In this document: positions 15,999 to 25,122 of the stretch, piece after piece
Numbering within the stretch: position 1 is the stretch's first letter
Layout: each line of letters begins with the position of its first letter
Source: Chloroflexota bacterium
Lineage (GTDB): Bacteria > Chloroflexota > Chloroflexia > QHBQ01
NCBI GenBank assembly: GCA_025355955.1
Contig: JANXYP010000403.1
Location: forward strand, 1-56,289
Reading direction: 5' to 3'
Length of the DNA stretch: 56,289 bases
Notes under the pieces: model-generated
Told to the model about the DNA's origin: nothing
What the model saw: only the letters and a program-made list of their open reading frames with translations
The model's database searches: none
Translations under genes and position numbers: made by a program

Positions 15999-17531
15999 AT
16001 GACGAGCCGCGACATTATTGCCCTCATAATATCGTTTGCCTACGCCTTTGCCCTGCTGGGCGTGGCTGAGGCGCTACGCATATTTTTCAAGGTGAAGCCC
16101 GAGTACACCCGCAAGCTGGTGCATATCGGCGCGGGGATGTGGGTTTGGGGCGAACTGGCGCTGTTCGACAACTGGTGGGCGGCGATCATCCCCTTCGCCA
16201 CCTTTATCCTGCTCAACTATGCCTCCTACCGCGTGCAGCTAGTCAAGTCGGTAGAGACTGGCGAGGGCGCAGGCACCGTCTACTTTGCCATCTCCGTCGC
16301 CCTGCTCACCTTCCTGTGGCAGCCGTCGCTGGGTCTCACCTATGCGGCGGTTGGCGGGGTGATGGCAATGACCTGGGGTGATGCTGCCGCTGCATTGGTG
16401 GGGCAGGCAATCGGGCGACACCCCTACCGCATTTATCGCCCCGGCATGGGCGGCCTACGTAGTCTCGAAGGTTCGCTGGCGATGTTCTCTTTCAGCTTCG
16501 TCAGCATCGCGGTCACGCTGCTGATCTTTGCCGCCGATTTTTCCAGCAACACGTTGTTGACCGTAGTTGGCATTGCCCTACTCACCGCGATCTGCGCCAC
16601 CATCATCGAGGCGGTCACGCCGCTGGGTCTTGACAATCTGACCGTGCCGCTACTTACCGCCGGGTTGCTCGCATTGCTGGGCGAGGGGCAACTTGATCCC
16701 TGGCGGTTGGCGGGCGGGCTGGCATTGAGTGCGATAATTGCTGCCGCCGCATATTACCTGCGGGCGCTGGACATCAGTGGGGCGCTGGGCGCTGTTGTGA
16801 CGGGAACGAGCATCTTCGCCTTTGGCGGCTGGACCTGGGGACTGCTGCTAATCGCCTTCTTCGTCACCTCCAGCGCCCTATCGCGCTATCGGGCGCGGGA
16901 CAAGCAGGCGCTGGAGGCGGAGAAATTTGCCAAGGGCAGCCGTCGCGACTGGGGGCAGACGATTGCGAATGGGGGGGTGGCCGCTCTGCTGGCCCTTGCC
17001 CATCTGTTCTGGCCTTATCCCTGGTTGCTTGCCGCCTTCGTCGCCGCCCTCGCTACTGTCAATGCCGACACCTGGGCCACCGAGCTAGGCGTGTTGAGCA
17101 AGCAGCCACCGCGCTTGATCACCAGCGGCAAGCCGGTGGCAGTTGGCACATCCGGCGCGATCACCAGATGGGGAACGACGGCAGCGGCGAATGGGGCGTT
17201 GTTGATCGGCATCGTTGCCGCGCTGCTACTCGGCGGGCGGGCGTTGCTGGGGTACGCAAGTGAGCTTACAACCGTGCAAGTGGTTGGCCTGCTGGCCGCT
17301 GCCATAATCGGAGGCCTGGCGGGCGCATTGTTCGACAGTCTGCTGGGGGCAACCGTGCAGGTGATTTACTACTCACCCGCCCATGATAGGGAGACCGAGA
17401 AGCAGTTTGACTCCGATGGCAGCGCCAACCCCTATCGGCGCGGCTGGCGCTGGCTGAACAACGATGCGGTCAACTTCCTCAGTTCGCTATTCGGTGCGGC
17501 GGTGGGGGCAGCGGTGTTCCTTATCTTTTAG
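15999..17531 (+). CDS. Fused phytol-kinase-like and DUF92 (phytyl-phosphate kinase-like) membrane protein
   Basis: The 510-residue, about 13-helix protein joins two families. Residues 1-200 resemble the dolichol/phytol kinase family (VTE5, SEC59): YTRKLVHIGAGMWVW and GDAAAALVGQAIGRHPYR followed by R-S-L-E-G-S. Residues 240-510 are DUF92 (TIGR00297): GALGAVVTGTSIFAFGGW, NADTWATELG and SGAITRWGTTAAANG. In plants and cyanobacteria VTE5 makes phytyl-phosphate, and VTE6, a DUF92 protein, makes phytyl-diphosphate. A single protein with both would convert a free prenyl alcohol to its diphosphate. The substrate (phytol, geranylgeraniol, farnesol) is inference. Confidence 0.85.
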   Translation: MTSRDIIALIISFAYAFALLGVAEALRIFFKVKPEYTRKLVHIGAGMWVWGELALFDNWWAAIIPFATFILLNYASYRVQLVKSVETGEGAGTVYFAISVALLTFLWQPSLGLTYAAVGGVMAMTWGDAAAALVGQAIGRHPYRIYRPGMGGLRSLEGSLAMFSFSFVSIAVTLLIFAADFSSNTLLTVVGIALLTAICATIIEAVTPLGLDNLTVPLLTAGLLALLGEGQLDPWRLAGGLALSAIIAAAAYYLRALDISGALGAVVTGTSIFAFGGWTWGLLLIAFFVTSSALSRYRARDKQALEAEKFAKGSRRDWGQTIANGGVAALLALAHLFWPYPWLLAAFVAALATVNADTWATELGVLSKQPPRLITSGKPVAVGTSGAITRWGTTAAANGALLIGIVAALLLGGRALLGYASELTTVQVVGLLAAAIIGGLAGALFDSLLGATVQVIYYSPAHDRETEKQFDSDGSANPYRRGWRWLNNDAVNFLSSLFGAAVGAAVFLIF

Positions 17532-17722
17532 CCGCCCGATCATGGATAAGTAAAGCAGCAAACTTTTGATGGTTGGGGGTGTAGTTTCCCCTCTTGGGAA
17601 GGGGGAGGGGAGGGTGCGAGCTGCGCTGCACGGACCCGCCCCCTGCCCCTCCCCAAGAGGGGAGTCATCAGAGCTTTGTTTACATTGTCCTCATCTCTCA
17701 TTCCTCATCCCTCATGCCTCGC

Positions 17723-18853
17723 CTAGCGATTGATGATATTGAACACCGCCGCCCAGAATACCACCTGCACCGCCGCCGCGCCCGCATAGAGAAAGTGGGC
17801 AGCGGTACTGTCGCGTAGCTGAATGTAGAGACCGATTGCAAGGTTGGCTGCGACTACTGCCAGGGCGAAGGCGGGCAGGTGGAAGGTGTCGGCGATCGGC
17901 GCGGCCCGATCGGCCAGGCCGATCGCGTCCCAGTGAAAAGTTAGGAATGGCTTATCGCTGGCGGGGATCTCGATACAGAGGTAGGCAAACAACGCAGCGT
18001 TGATCAGCACGGCAAGGGCGATCAGCGCCTGACCCAGCCGGTCGCTCCATAGTGGGTGGCCGATGAAGCCATGCCGCAACGTAGTCTGGGCGGGCGCTTC
18101 GGTGGGAGCGAGGGCGTGCCGCGCCCTGAAGTCGGCGATGAATTGCTCCTCGTTGGCAGGCGAGATGGCGTAGACCAGCGTATCGGTCAACACGTAGAGC
18201 AGGCGGCGGTTGGGCGCGGTGGCGTACACCAATACCGAGCGCTGGGTGCTGAGTGCTGAGTGCTGAGTGGCGGCCTCATCCTGGAGCGCGCTGCCATCGG
18301 TGAGCAGCAGGGGTGAGGATTCCGGTTCGGGGGCGGGTAGGGTAGGGATGGCGAGACCGCCGGTTAGTTCGCGGCTGACCGCTTCTTCAGGCTTGTCCAA
18401 TCTGAAATCGTCAAGCGATTGAGTAAACTCGGCTTCAGCCTGGCCGATGCGGTAGCCGGGCCAGCGTAGGCCAGACCAGCGACGTAGCTTGGGAGGCACA
18501 TCGAGTTGCGCGGCTGGAACGAGCGCGATTACGTTTGCCATCGGCACTACCTGGCTGAGGCCACCCCAGTTAATGGTGAAGGCGTTGCGATCGGCGCTGT
18601 AGCGCAGACGGAAGTAGGCGATTAGCCAGTAGCCAAAGGCAACATCGGCGGCCAGAAGCAGGAAGAGCAGCACACCCAGCGCGAAGCTGGCGAGGTCGGC
18701 GGGGCCATCCTGGATGCGATTGTAGAGCAACATGGCAACGACAACCGTCGCCGCCACGCTGAGAAGCAGGGCCAGCACACCAAACGCCGCCCCAACGGAG
18801 GGGGCGGCGGGCCAGCTACTGATGCTCAAGGTTTTGGCGGGGCGATTTGCCAT
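17723..18853 (-). CDS. Membrane protein with PH-like domain
   Basis: The 376-residue protein has two hydrophobic segments near residues 18-43 and 55-82, then a soluble region with a bacterial-PH-like pattern (YSADRNAFTINWGGLSQVVPMANVIALVPA). Two or three more membrane segments lie near residues 260-285, 310-335 and 350-372. A linker near residues 195-206, TQHSALSTQRS, is encoded by the GTGCTGAG repeat (18241-18269). Its ATG is one base after the stop of the aminotransferase gene, so the pair is co-translated. Function unknown. Confidence 0.75.
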   Translation of the reverse strand: MANRPAKTLSISSWPAAPSVGAAFGVLALLLSVAATVVVAMLLYNRIQDGPADLASFALGVLLFLLLAADVAFGYWLIAYFRLRYSADRNAFTINWGGLSQVVPMANVIALVPAAQLDVPPKLRRWSGLRWPGYRIGQAEAEFTQSLDDFRLDKPEEAVSRELTGGLAIPTLPAPEPESSPLLLTDGSALQDEAATQHSALSTQRSVLVYATAPNRRLLYVLTDTLVYAISPANEEQFIADFRARHALAPTEAPAQTTLRHGFIGHPLWSDRLGQALIALAVLINAALFAYLCIEIPASDKPFLTFHWDAIGLADRAAPIADTFHLPAFALAVVAANLAIGLYIQLRDSTAAHFLYAGAAAVQVVFWAAVFNIINR

Positions 18854-18854
18854 C

Positions 18855-19841
18855 TCAGTAAACGGGAGTCAGCCAGTTGCGATACTGCGGCAGCCTGCCG
18901 CGCACCGCGTCGAAGTAGAGTCGCTGCACGGCGGCAGCGACGGGGCCGATGCTGCCGCTGCCAACCTGGCGGTGGTCTACCGAACCGATTGGCGCGATCT
19001 GCGCGCCGGTGCCGGTCAGGAAGATCTCGTCGGCGGAGTAGAGTTCGGTGCGATCAATTGCCCGCTCGATTACTTCCATGCCCATCTGCTCGCGGGCCAG
19101 GGTCATGATCGTGGCGCGGGTGATACCTTCCAGGATGTTCTCCGTAACCGGCGGGGTAATCAGCTTGCCCCCGCGCAGCATGAACAGGTTCTCGGCGCTG
19201 CCCTCGGAGACATGACCCTCCATGGTCAGCATAATCGCCTCATCAAAGCCGTTGAGCGCCGCCTCGGTCTTGGCGAAGGCGGAGTTGACGTAAGCGCCGT
19301 TTATCTTGGAGCGGGCGGGCATCATGTTGTCGTCAACCCGCCGCCACGATGAAACCCCCACACTCAAGGCGCGGTCAATGTCAATATAGTCGCCGTAAGG
19401 CTGCACAATGATGCAGAGCTGGTTGTTCAGGTTGTGCAGACGCACGCCAATCGCCTCGGACGACTTGTAGAAGGTGGGGCGAACGTAGATATCCTGACGC
19501 AGGTTGCAGCGGCGCGCTAGCTCGTTGGTAATGTCGCAGAGATCCGGCACCGCGTAGGAATGTTGCATCAGCAGGGTCTTGGCTGATTCGAGCAGGCGCT
19601 GGTAGTGTTCGGCCAGGCGGAAGAGGTAAAGCTGATTGTCGGTATCGTTCCAGTAGCCCCGAATGCCCTCGAAGCAGGCAGTGCCGTAGGCGAAGGCGTG
19701 GGTCAGAATACTGATCTTGGCATCCTTGAGCGGCACATAGTCGCCCTGGAAGAATGCGTACACGGTCTGATCCTGCTCTACGCCGGGAGCCTCACCCACG
19801 GACGGCGGGACCTGGGGCCGCAGTACAGTGCTGGTTGCCAT
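18855..19841 (-). CDS. ilvE: Branched-chain amino acid aminotransferase
   Basis: The 328-residue class IV PLP aminotransferase catalyses the last step of leucine, isoleucine and valine synthesis. Hallmarks are DAKISILTHAFAYGTACFEGIRGY, the PLP lysine in ARSKINGAYVNSAFAK, EGSAENLFMLRGG and LTGTGAQIAPI. I start at the ATG at 19841 after AAAGGAGA; 27 further upstream codons are open but not conserved. It is followed immediately by the PH-like membrane gene. No other branched-chain genes are in the window. Confidence 0.93.
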   Translation of the reverse strand: MATSTVLRPQVPPSVGEAPGVEQDQTVYAFFQGDYVPLKDAKISILTHAFAYGTACFEGIRGYWNDTDNQLYLFRLAEHYQRLLESAKTLLMQHSYAVPDLCDITNELARRCNLRQDIYVRPTFYKSSEAIGVRLHNLNNQLCIIVQPYGDYIDIDRALSVGVSSWRRVDDNMMPARSKINGAYVNSAFAKTEAALNGFDEAIMLTMEGHVSEGSAENLFMLRGGKLITPPVTENILEGITRATIMTLAREQMGMEVIERAIDRTELYSADEIFLTGTGAQIAPIGSVDHRQVGSGSIGPVAAAVQRLYFDAVRGRLPQYRNWLTPVY

Positions 19842-20186
19842 TCTTGCTATCTCCTTTACGAGAGGGGTTATCTTCGCCATTGAAGATAAGGAAGACGCAG
19901 GGCAGACCTTGCCTTCCAGCAAGTATTATACGACCGTTTGACGGGGATCGCAAGGATGTCAAGTTAGCAGTAACTGAAGTCGCAGTCATGCCTGGGCTAC
20001 AGCCAACCCGTCGCCAGCGATAGCGCCGCCAAGTTCTGGGATCGGGGGCAATCGATTCCTGGCCGGGGGTGCACGTCACATTCTTGCGTGGCAAGCGTTC
20101 GTAAGGGCGAAGCTCTGATGCGCCGTACTCCCCCTCCTTGCCTCCCCTTTGGGGGAGGGATGATCAGAACATTGCTTGGAAAGTCC
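19842..20186. other. Leader region upstream of ilvE, no gene seen
   Basis: The 345-bp stretch between two minus-strand genes has a short C-rich repeat near 20128-20160 and no convincing gene. I looked for a T-box or leader peptide with Leu/Val/Ile codons ahead of ilvE and found none that I can support. Confidence 0.5.
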
Positions 20187-21161
20187 TTATGCCTTGAAGT
20201 GGCTCATCACCTCGGCGGCGAAGCGGCGCACCGGCTCGATCTGGGCGGCCTGCATCAGATAGATGATCAGATATTGCACTCCGGCATCGAGCAGCTTCTG
20301 CAGGTTTTCGGCCACATAATCCGGTTTGCCGATCAGCCCAATACTGCGGCGATACTCATCCAATGGGCGATCGCCGCGAATGTTGCGGCTGACCTCCTCG
20401 GCCTCGGCATCGTTGTCGGCCAGGCCGACTCGTACGTGGGCGGTACGCAGGATGTCGTCGTAGTTACGGCCGACCGTGTCGCAGTGCTGGCGTAGCACGT
20501 CGAACTTGTGGCGAAATACTTCAGGGTCGAACCCTTCGATGTTGCAGGCATCACCATACTTTGCCACCAGCTTGAGCGTCACCTGCTCACCCGCCCCACC
20601 AATCAGCAGCGGGATATGTGGCTGCTGCACCCCTTTGGGCTGGTTGATCGCCCCATGTATCTGGTAATACTTGCCCTCGAAGCTAGCCTCCGGCTCGGTC
20701 CACATTGCGCGGATAATCTGCGCCGCCTCGCCCAGCATCCGCAGGCGGGTGGGTGCGTCGGGGAAGTCGTAGCCGTAAGCCTTGTACTCCTGCTCGTACC
20801 AGCCCGCGCCGATACCAAAGATCAGCCGCCCGTGACTGAGCGCGTCCACCGTACTTGCCATCTTGGCGAGTAGGGCGGGGCTGCGATAGTTGTTGCACGT
20901 CACCAGTTGGCCGATGCGAATCGTGCGCGTGTCGCGGGCCAAAGCCGCGGTGCTAGTCCAGCACTCGAAGGTTGGCTCCTGGGTCGGTTCCGGCACGGTA
21001 TGTACATGGTCGTAGAGCCAGATCGAGTCGTACCCCAGCTTTTCCGCCTCTTGCGCCACCGCGCTCATCGTCTCATACTGGGCGATCGGGTCATTTATGC
21101 CCACCAGATCCATGCGCCAACCTTGCGGCACAAATACGCCAAACTTGACCGTCATCGGCAT
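20187..21161 (-). CDS. LLM-class F420-dependent oxidoreductase
   Basis: The 324-residue TIM-barrel protein has luciferase-like monooxygenase features: KFGVFVPQGW at the N-terminus, AQEAEKLGYDSIWLYDHVH, LARDTRTIRIGQLVTCNNYRSPALLAKMASTVDALSHGRLIFGIGAGWYEQEY and PLLIGGAGEQVTLKLVAKYGDACN. This subset (TIGR03560-like) uses coenzyme F420 rather than FMN in well-studied relatives. The start at 21161 has AGGAGG. The substrate is unknown. F420 use supports an actinobacterial or Chloroflexota-type host. Confidence 0.92.
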   Translation of the reverse strand: MPMTVKFGVFVPQGWRMDLVGINDPIAQYETMSAVAQEAEKLGYDSIWLYDHVHTVPEPTQEPTFECWTSTAALARDTRTIRIGQLVTCNNYRSPALLAKMASTVDALSHGRLIFGIGAGWYEQEYKAYGYDFPDAPTRLRMLGEAAQIIRAMWTEPEASFEGKYYQIHGAINQPKGVQQPHIPLLIGGAGEQVTLKLVAKYGDACNIEGFDPEVFRHKFDVLRQHCDTVGRNYDDILRTAHVRVGLADNDAEAEEVSRNIRGDRPLDEYRRSIGLIGKPDYVAENLQKLLDAGVQYLIIYLMQAAQIEPVRRFAAEVMSHFKA

Positions 21162-21416
21162 CTGCCTCCTCTGTGTTTGTATTTATTACCTCTCGCAACC
21201 AATTATATCATCCCAGCAAGCGGCGTGCTGAGTGCTGAGTAAAAACGGAAGTGGGTGCCTCTAACGATGCGCCCCATCCGTTTCCAACTTTCAACCTTTA
21301 ACTTTCAACTTTCAAACCACGGCTATTGCCGCCCCTGACGTAGTGTGCTACAATCAAGCCAGACAAGGCAAGCACAATGGGCTTCACCCATTTCCCCCTG
21401 TGCATTTGTGTAGGGC

Positions 21417-21699
21417 AACTGCGGTTAGCCCATAGACATCAAGCTAAGGAAACAGCCGCCCACATCCTGCTGATTTGTGCCTGATGGTGATGGCTCTCTG
21501 AGGGTCTGGGGGTTCAGCCCACAGCTGCTGCCTGGCTTCAATGCTGCGGGTTTGCCGCAACCCCGGCCTGGCCGCGCTGCCAGCGGGTGGCAGACGATGA
21601 GCATTGATGCGCTTGAGCCGCTGGGGGCTGAACCCCCAGACCGCCAAGCCATCCCCTACTTTCTTAACTTGATGCCTTTGGGTGAACTGCGGTTAGCCC
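21417..21699. repeat. Repeat family D, copy 1, with direct-repeat borders
   Basis: A 238-bp unit (21437-21674) has imperfect terminal inverted repeats, CATCAAGCTAAGGAAA and the complement of TTTCTTAACTTGATG. It contains a perfect 18-bp inverted pair, GGTCTGGGGGTTCAGCCC (21503-21520) and its complement (21625-21642). AACTGCGGTTAGCCC occurs on both sides (21417-21431 and 21685-21699). A related copy lies at about 37176-37382. The rest of the gap 21162-21723 holds GTGCTGAG copies (21223-21240) and no gene. Confidence 0.8.
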
Positions 21700-21723
21700 T
21701 GGTTGAAGGTGGAGGTGACCACG

Positions 21724-23367
21724 TTGAGCAGCGATGCGGTAAGCAAGGTGAAGCAGACAACCGACGACTGGTGGACGCGGCTACGGCTGGCGCATATCTG
21801 GCTGGCGGTGCCGCTGCTGGTTACGTTCATATACCTGGGCATCGGCCAGATCGAGACGTTCGACTTCTGGTGGAACGCCAAGAGCGGCCAGATTATGGCC
21901 CAAAGCGGCCAGATTCTGCTCAATGATGTTCTAGTCTACAGCCCGGTGCGCCTGCCGTATTACAACCCGCAATGGGGGGCGCAACTGATCCTCTACTGGC
22001 TGTACACCGCCAGCCCTTTGCTGCTGCTGCTGGCCCGCTGCCTCATCTTCACCGCGGTCAATGCGATCGTGATGTATCACGCAGTACGACGCAGCGCCGC
22101 GCCACGCACCGCCGCGCTGGTCACACTGCTGGTCTTCGCGGTCAGCATCACCAACTACGGCATCCGCCCGCAGATGCTCGCCTTTCTGCCCTTCGTGCTG
22201 TTCTATCTCATCCTGTTCGGTCTACCCTACAAGCAGCAACGCGAGGTCGATCTACTGCCTGGCCCCAACATTGGCTGGCCCATCTTCGCGCTGCCGCTGC
22301 TGATGCTCTACTGGGTCAACATCCACGGCAGTTTCTTCATTGGCGGCGGTCTGATCGCCATCTACGTGATCGGCACCCTCTGGCGCACCTTGCCGAACGC
22401 GGTGGGTCGGGCCTGGTTGCGTAGCCGCGAGGCGCTGCGGCAGGCAGCCGCCCTGCTGCTTACCGCCGTAGCAGTCTTCATCAATCCGTATGGCTTTGGA
22501 ATTATCAACTACTTTCTGGTGGCAACCAACGATCCGGTGGCGCGGGCGTTGAATATCGAGTGGCAGCCGCCCACAGTCTACGATGGTGGCACCGGCGTGA
22601 CGTTCTACGCCAGCCTGTTTATCCTATTCATCTCCGTGTACATCGGGCGGCGGCGCTGGATTGTCTACGATACGTTGCTAACTACCACCTATGTGCTGCT
22701 CGGCCTCATCTCGCTACGCAACGTCATCTGGTGGGGGCTAGTGTTGGCTCCGATCATCACTGCAAACTTCGCTGCCTATTTTGAGCGGCGGGCAGCGCAG
22801 CAACAGGATGTGGCTGAGGATGAAACACAAGGTGGCACCGTGGAACGGCCCGCGCTGAACTGGGCTGCGCTGCTGCTGGTCATCGCGCTTGCGCTCGTCT
22901 TCAATCCGCTATGGCGTATTGGCAACCCGCTGCTCAACGACGATTTGCAGAAGGTCTACGACGATGTGCGCCCCTTCCACCTTGCCCAGTATCTGCAGCA
23001 ACGCGAGGCGGCGGGGACTTTGAATGGGCTTATTTTCAACTATATGGAGTGGGGTGGCTATCTGGAATGGAAGCTCTATCCGCAGCAGCAGATGTTCATT
23101 GATGGCCGCTTCGAGGCTCGCCAGGTGTCGGTGTGGGAGGATTACATCCACATCTCCAAAGGCTACGCACCGTGGCAGGACTTGCTGAACAAGCCGCAAT
23201 ATGGCGATATCCGTTTCCTGGTGTTGAACAATGGTTATCAAAAGGATCTGCTGCCCCTGGTCAACGCCAGCGCTAACTGGAAGCTAGTCTGGCCCGCGCC
23301 AAACACGCCGGACGATCAGCTGGACGATAAAAGCACACGAGGTTACGTCTATGAGCGGGTTAAGTGA
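21724..23367 (+). CDS. Polytopic membrane protein, GT-C-like
   Basis: The 547-residue protein has about ten hydrophobic segments (first near residues 24-45, last near 385-405) and a C-terminal soluble domain ending ANWKLVWPAP-YVYERVK. Arrangement and motifs such as ETFDFWWNAKSGQIM and a long extracytoplasmic tail recall GT-C-fold mannosyl- or arabinosyltransferase-like proteins, but I see no catalytic DD or DE signature that proves it. I start at TTG 21724, nine bases after GTGGAGG. It begins 25 bp after a repeat-D border. Confidence 0.8.
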   Translation: MSSDAVSKVKQTTDDWWTRLRLAHIWLAVPLLVTFIYLGIGQIETFDFWWNAKSGQIMAQSGQILLNDVLVYSPVRLPYYNPQWGAQLILYWLYTASPLLLLLARCLIFTAVNAIVMYHAVRRSAAPRTAALVTLLVFAVSITNYGIRPQMLAFLPFVLFYLILFGLPYKQQREVDLLPGPNIGWPIFALPLLMLYWVNIHGSFFIGGGLIAIYVIGTLWRTLPNAVGRAWLRSREALRQAAALLLTAVAVFINPYGFGIINYFLVATNDPVARALNIEWQPPTVYDGGTGVTFYASLFILFISVYIGRRRWIVYDTLLTTTYVLLGLISLRNVIWWGLVLAPIITANFAAYFERRAAQQQDVAEDETQGGTVERPALNWAALLLVIALALVFNPLWRIGNPLLNDDLQKVYDDVRPFHLAQYLQQREAAGTLNGLIFNYMEWGGYLEWKLYPQQQMFIDGRFEARQVSVWEDYIHISKGYAPWQDLLNKPQYGDIRFLVLNNGYQKDLLPLVNASANWKLVWPAPNTPDDQLDDKSTRGYVYERVK

Positions 23368-23448
23368 TTAGGGAGAGGTGATTGTATACAATTCGCCGAG
23401 GAGGAATTGGGTTATTCGTACCAGCGCGGATTTACCGCGCCCCTCCAT

Positions 23449-23997
23449 TCAGTCGAGCAGACCTTCGAGGGGTTCGATCAGGATGTAGCCACCTTCAAGG
23501 TTTATCTCTTTGATTACATCCTTGATTGCGGGGATGAGATACTCTTTGGCGGTTGGTTCGTTGGCCTTGACGGTATAAACATCGTTGCTGCTTAGATAGA
23601 GGATGGCGGTCACTTTGCCAAGCTCACGACCAGCGGTGGTACGTACGTCGAGGCCGATGATCTGGAACTCGTAGTAAGCGCCCGGCTCCAGCGGCCACGC
23701 CTCACTGACTGGCACCTGCATGAGCAGGCCACGAAGCTTGTCGGCCTGCTCAGGGCTGGTGATGCCTACCAGCCGTATCAATGCCTGGCGCTTTGCGGTA
23801 TGCAGCCTTGCACCCTGCACCTCGAACTCACGCCGCTCCTTTGCGCCATCGGCTCCTGCGCCCAGGTAGACGCGCTTCAGCCGAGCGTAGCGTTCGGGGT
23901 GATCGCTCAACATCTCCAGCTTGAGTTCGCCACGCACGCCAAATGCGCCGACGATTTCACCGATTATCAGATATTCTGGGGTGGTTGGTTCGCTCAT
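23449..23997 (-). CDS. rimM: Ribosome maturation factor RimM
   Basis: RimM assists assembly of the 30S head and binds S19. The 182-residue product has the N-terminal GEIVGAFGVRGELKLEML motif and a C-terminal PRC barrel (EFQIIGLDVRTTAGRELGKVTAIL through EYLIPAIKDVIKEINLEGGYILIEPLEGL). I start at the ATG at 23997 (MSEPTT); an in-frame ATG 12 codons upstream is not conserved. It is the third gene of the rpsP-khpA-rimM unit. trmD, usually next, is absent. Confidence 0.95.
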   Translation of the reverse strand: MSEPTTPEYLIIGEIVGAFGVRGELKLEMLSDHPERYARLKRVYLGAGADGAKERREFEVQGARLHTAKRQALIRLVGITSPEQADKLRGLLMQVPVSEAWPLEPGAYYEFQIIGLDVRTTAGRELGKVTAILYLSSNDVYTVKANEPTAKEYLIPAIKDVIKEINLEGGYILIEPLEGLLD

Positions 23998-24086
23998 AAT
24001 TTGTGGGTAAAAGATCAGGGCATGATAAATCACGCCCCTACATTATAGGTGTCGCTTGGGAACGCATAGACTGCGCCTCGCGCCGA

Positions 24087-24317
24087 CTAGATGATTTCGA
24101 GGTTGACCCGCTTGCCCTCACGGGCGGCGATGATGCCAACCAGGGTTCGCATCGCCTTGACCACGCGGCCATCTTTGCCAATAATCTTGCCCGCATCGGT
24201 AGGGTCTACCGACACTTCGAGGGTGATGTTGAAATCGTTGCGGATTTCAGTCACCTTCACCGCATCGGGATTGTTGACCAGGTTGCGGGCGATATATTCT
24301 ACCAAATCCTTCATCAT
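24087..24317 (-). CDS. khpA: KH-domain RNA-binding protein KhpA
   Basis: The 76-residue protein is a single KH domain with the RNA-binding loop IIGKDGR (GxxG). KhpA usually pairs with KhpB to bind small RNAs and mRNAs. It starts one or two codons after the rpsP stop, spaced two bases, and is followed by rimM, the standard order in many bacteria. Two adjacent ATGs are possible starts. Confidence 0.95.
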   Translation of the reverse strand: MMKDLVEYIARNLVNNPDAVKVTEIRNDFNITLEVSVDPTDAGKIIGKDGRVVKAMRTLVGIIAAREGKRVNLEII

Positions 24318-24319
24318 AG

Positions 24320-24898
24320 TTAGGCTCCGGTCTCGGCAGTAGCCGCTTCAGCAGCGGCAGGGGCAGCTTCAGCAGCAAGCGCTTCAGCGACAGGGACATC
24401 CTCAGTGGTGGGTACGGCTTCAGCCGCAGGCACTTCGGCTTCAACTACAGCAGCTTCAGCCACAGGTGCGGCAGCGGCAGGAGCAGCTTCAGCCACAGGT
24501 GCGGCAGCAGTGGGAGCAGTTGCAGTAATATGTGCGGCAGGGGCAGGGGCAGCAGGGGCAGCGGCAGATGCGGCAACTGGCACAGCTTCGACAGGGACGG
24601 CACCAGTCTTCGGCTGGCCCTTCGCCCTTAGTATAGCAAGCTGTTCGGTTAGGCGGGCGTGTTCCACGCCAGCGTTGGTCAACAGGCGGGCGCAGGTGTC
24701 GCTGGCCTGTGCGCCATTGTTCAGCCAGTGCAGGGCGCGGTCGCTCTTAATCACCACGGTGGCTGGCTTGGTCAGAGGGTTGTAGTAGCCAAGTGTCTCG
24801 ATGAAGCGGCCATCACGGGGCGAACGGGAATCGGCAACCACCACGCGGTAGCTGGGGGCTTTCTTCGCGCCGGTGCGGCGCAGGCGAATCTTAAGCAA
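24320..24898 (-). CDS. rpsP: 30S ribosomal protein S16 with long Ala/Pro/Glu tail
   Basis: Residues 1-95 are a normal S16: [29 protein letters not shown] and ETLGYYNP. The remaining 95 or so residues are an Ala/Pro/Glu/Val low-complexity tail with repeated PVAEAA units, more than doubling the usual 80-90 residue length. I start at TTG 24898, which gives the standard MLKIRLRR terminus with AAGGAG 11 bases upstream; another TTG at 24907 is only two bases from that site. It leads the rpsP-khpA-rimM operon. Confidence 0.92.
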   Translation of the reverse strand: MLKIRLRRTGAKKAPSYRVVVADSRSPRDGRFIETLGYYNPLTKPATVVIKSDRALHWLNNGAQASDTCARLLTNAGVEHARLTEQLAILRAKGQPKTGAVPVEAVPVAASAAAPAAPAPAAHITATAPTAAAPVAEAAPAAAAPVAEAAVVEAEVPAAEAVPTTEDVPVAEALAAEAAPAAAEAATAETGA

Positions 24899-25020
24899 AG
24901 CGGGCAAGTCTCCTTATATTGTGGTAACGCATCCAAAGATGCTCACTGGGTACTAGTTCTGCATCTGAGGAAACAGGGCGCATAAAACCAAGTGTCTGCC
25001 ATCTGTCGCAGGCATCACGG

Positions 25021-25050
25021 ATTATACCCGATTTGGCGCATCAATTGCAA
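25021..25050 (-). promoter_or_regulatory. Promoter of rpsP-khpA-rimM
   Basis: On the minus strand TTGCAA (25045-25050) and TATAAT (25021-25026) are 18 bases apart. Transcription would start near 25014, giving a leader of about 115 bases before rpsP. On the plus strand TATAAT at 25082-25087 precedes uppP but lacks a clear -35. Confidence 0.55.
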
Positions 25051-25122
25051 GCGTTGGCTAGCCGAAGCGCGATAAAGATGGTATAATCCCCTCGGTACAA
25101 GAAGAGAGGAGAAAGTTCATAC

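Noticed and set aside
19842-20186. T-box or leader-peptide attenuator before ilvE
   Set aside because: I found no T-box motif, no run of Leu/Val/Ile codons, and no terminator/antiterminator pair I could support.
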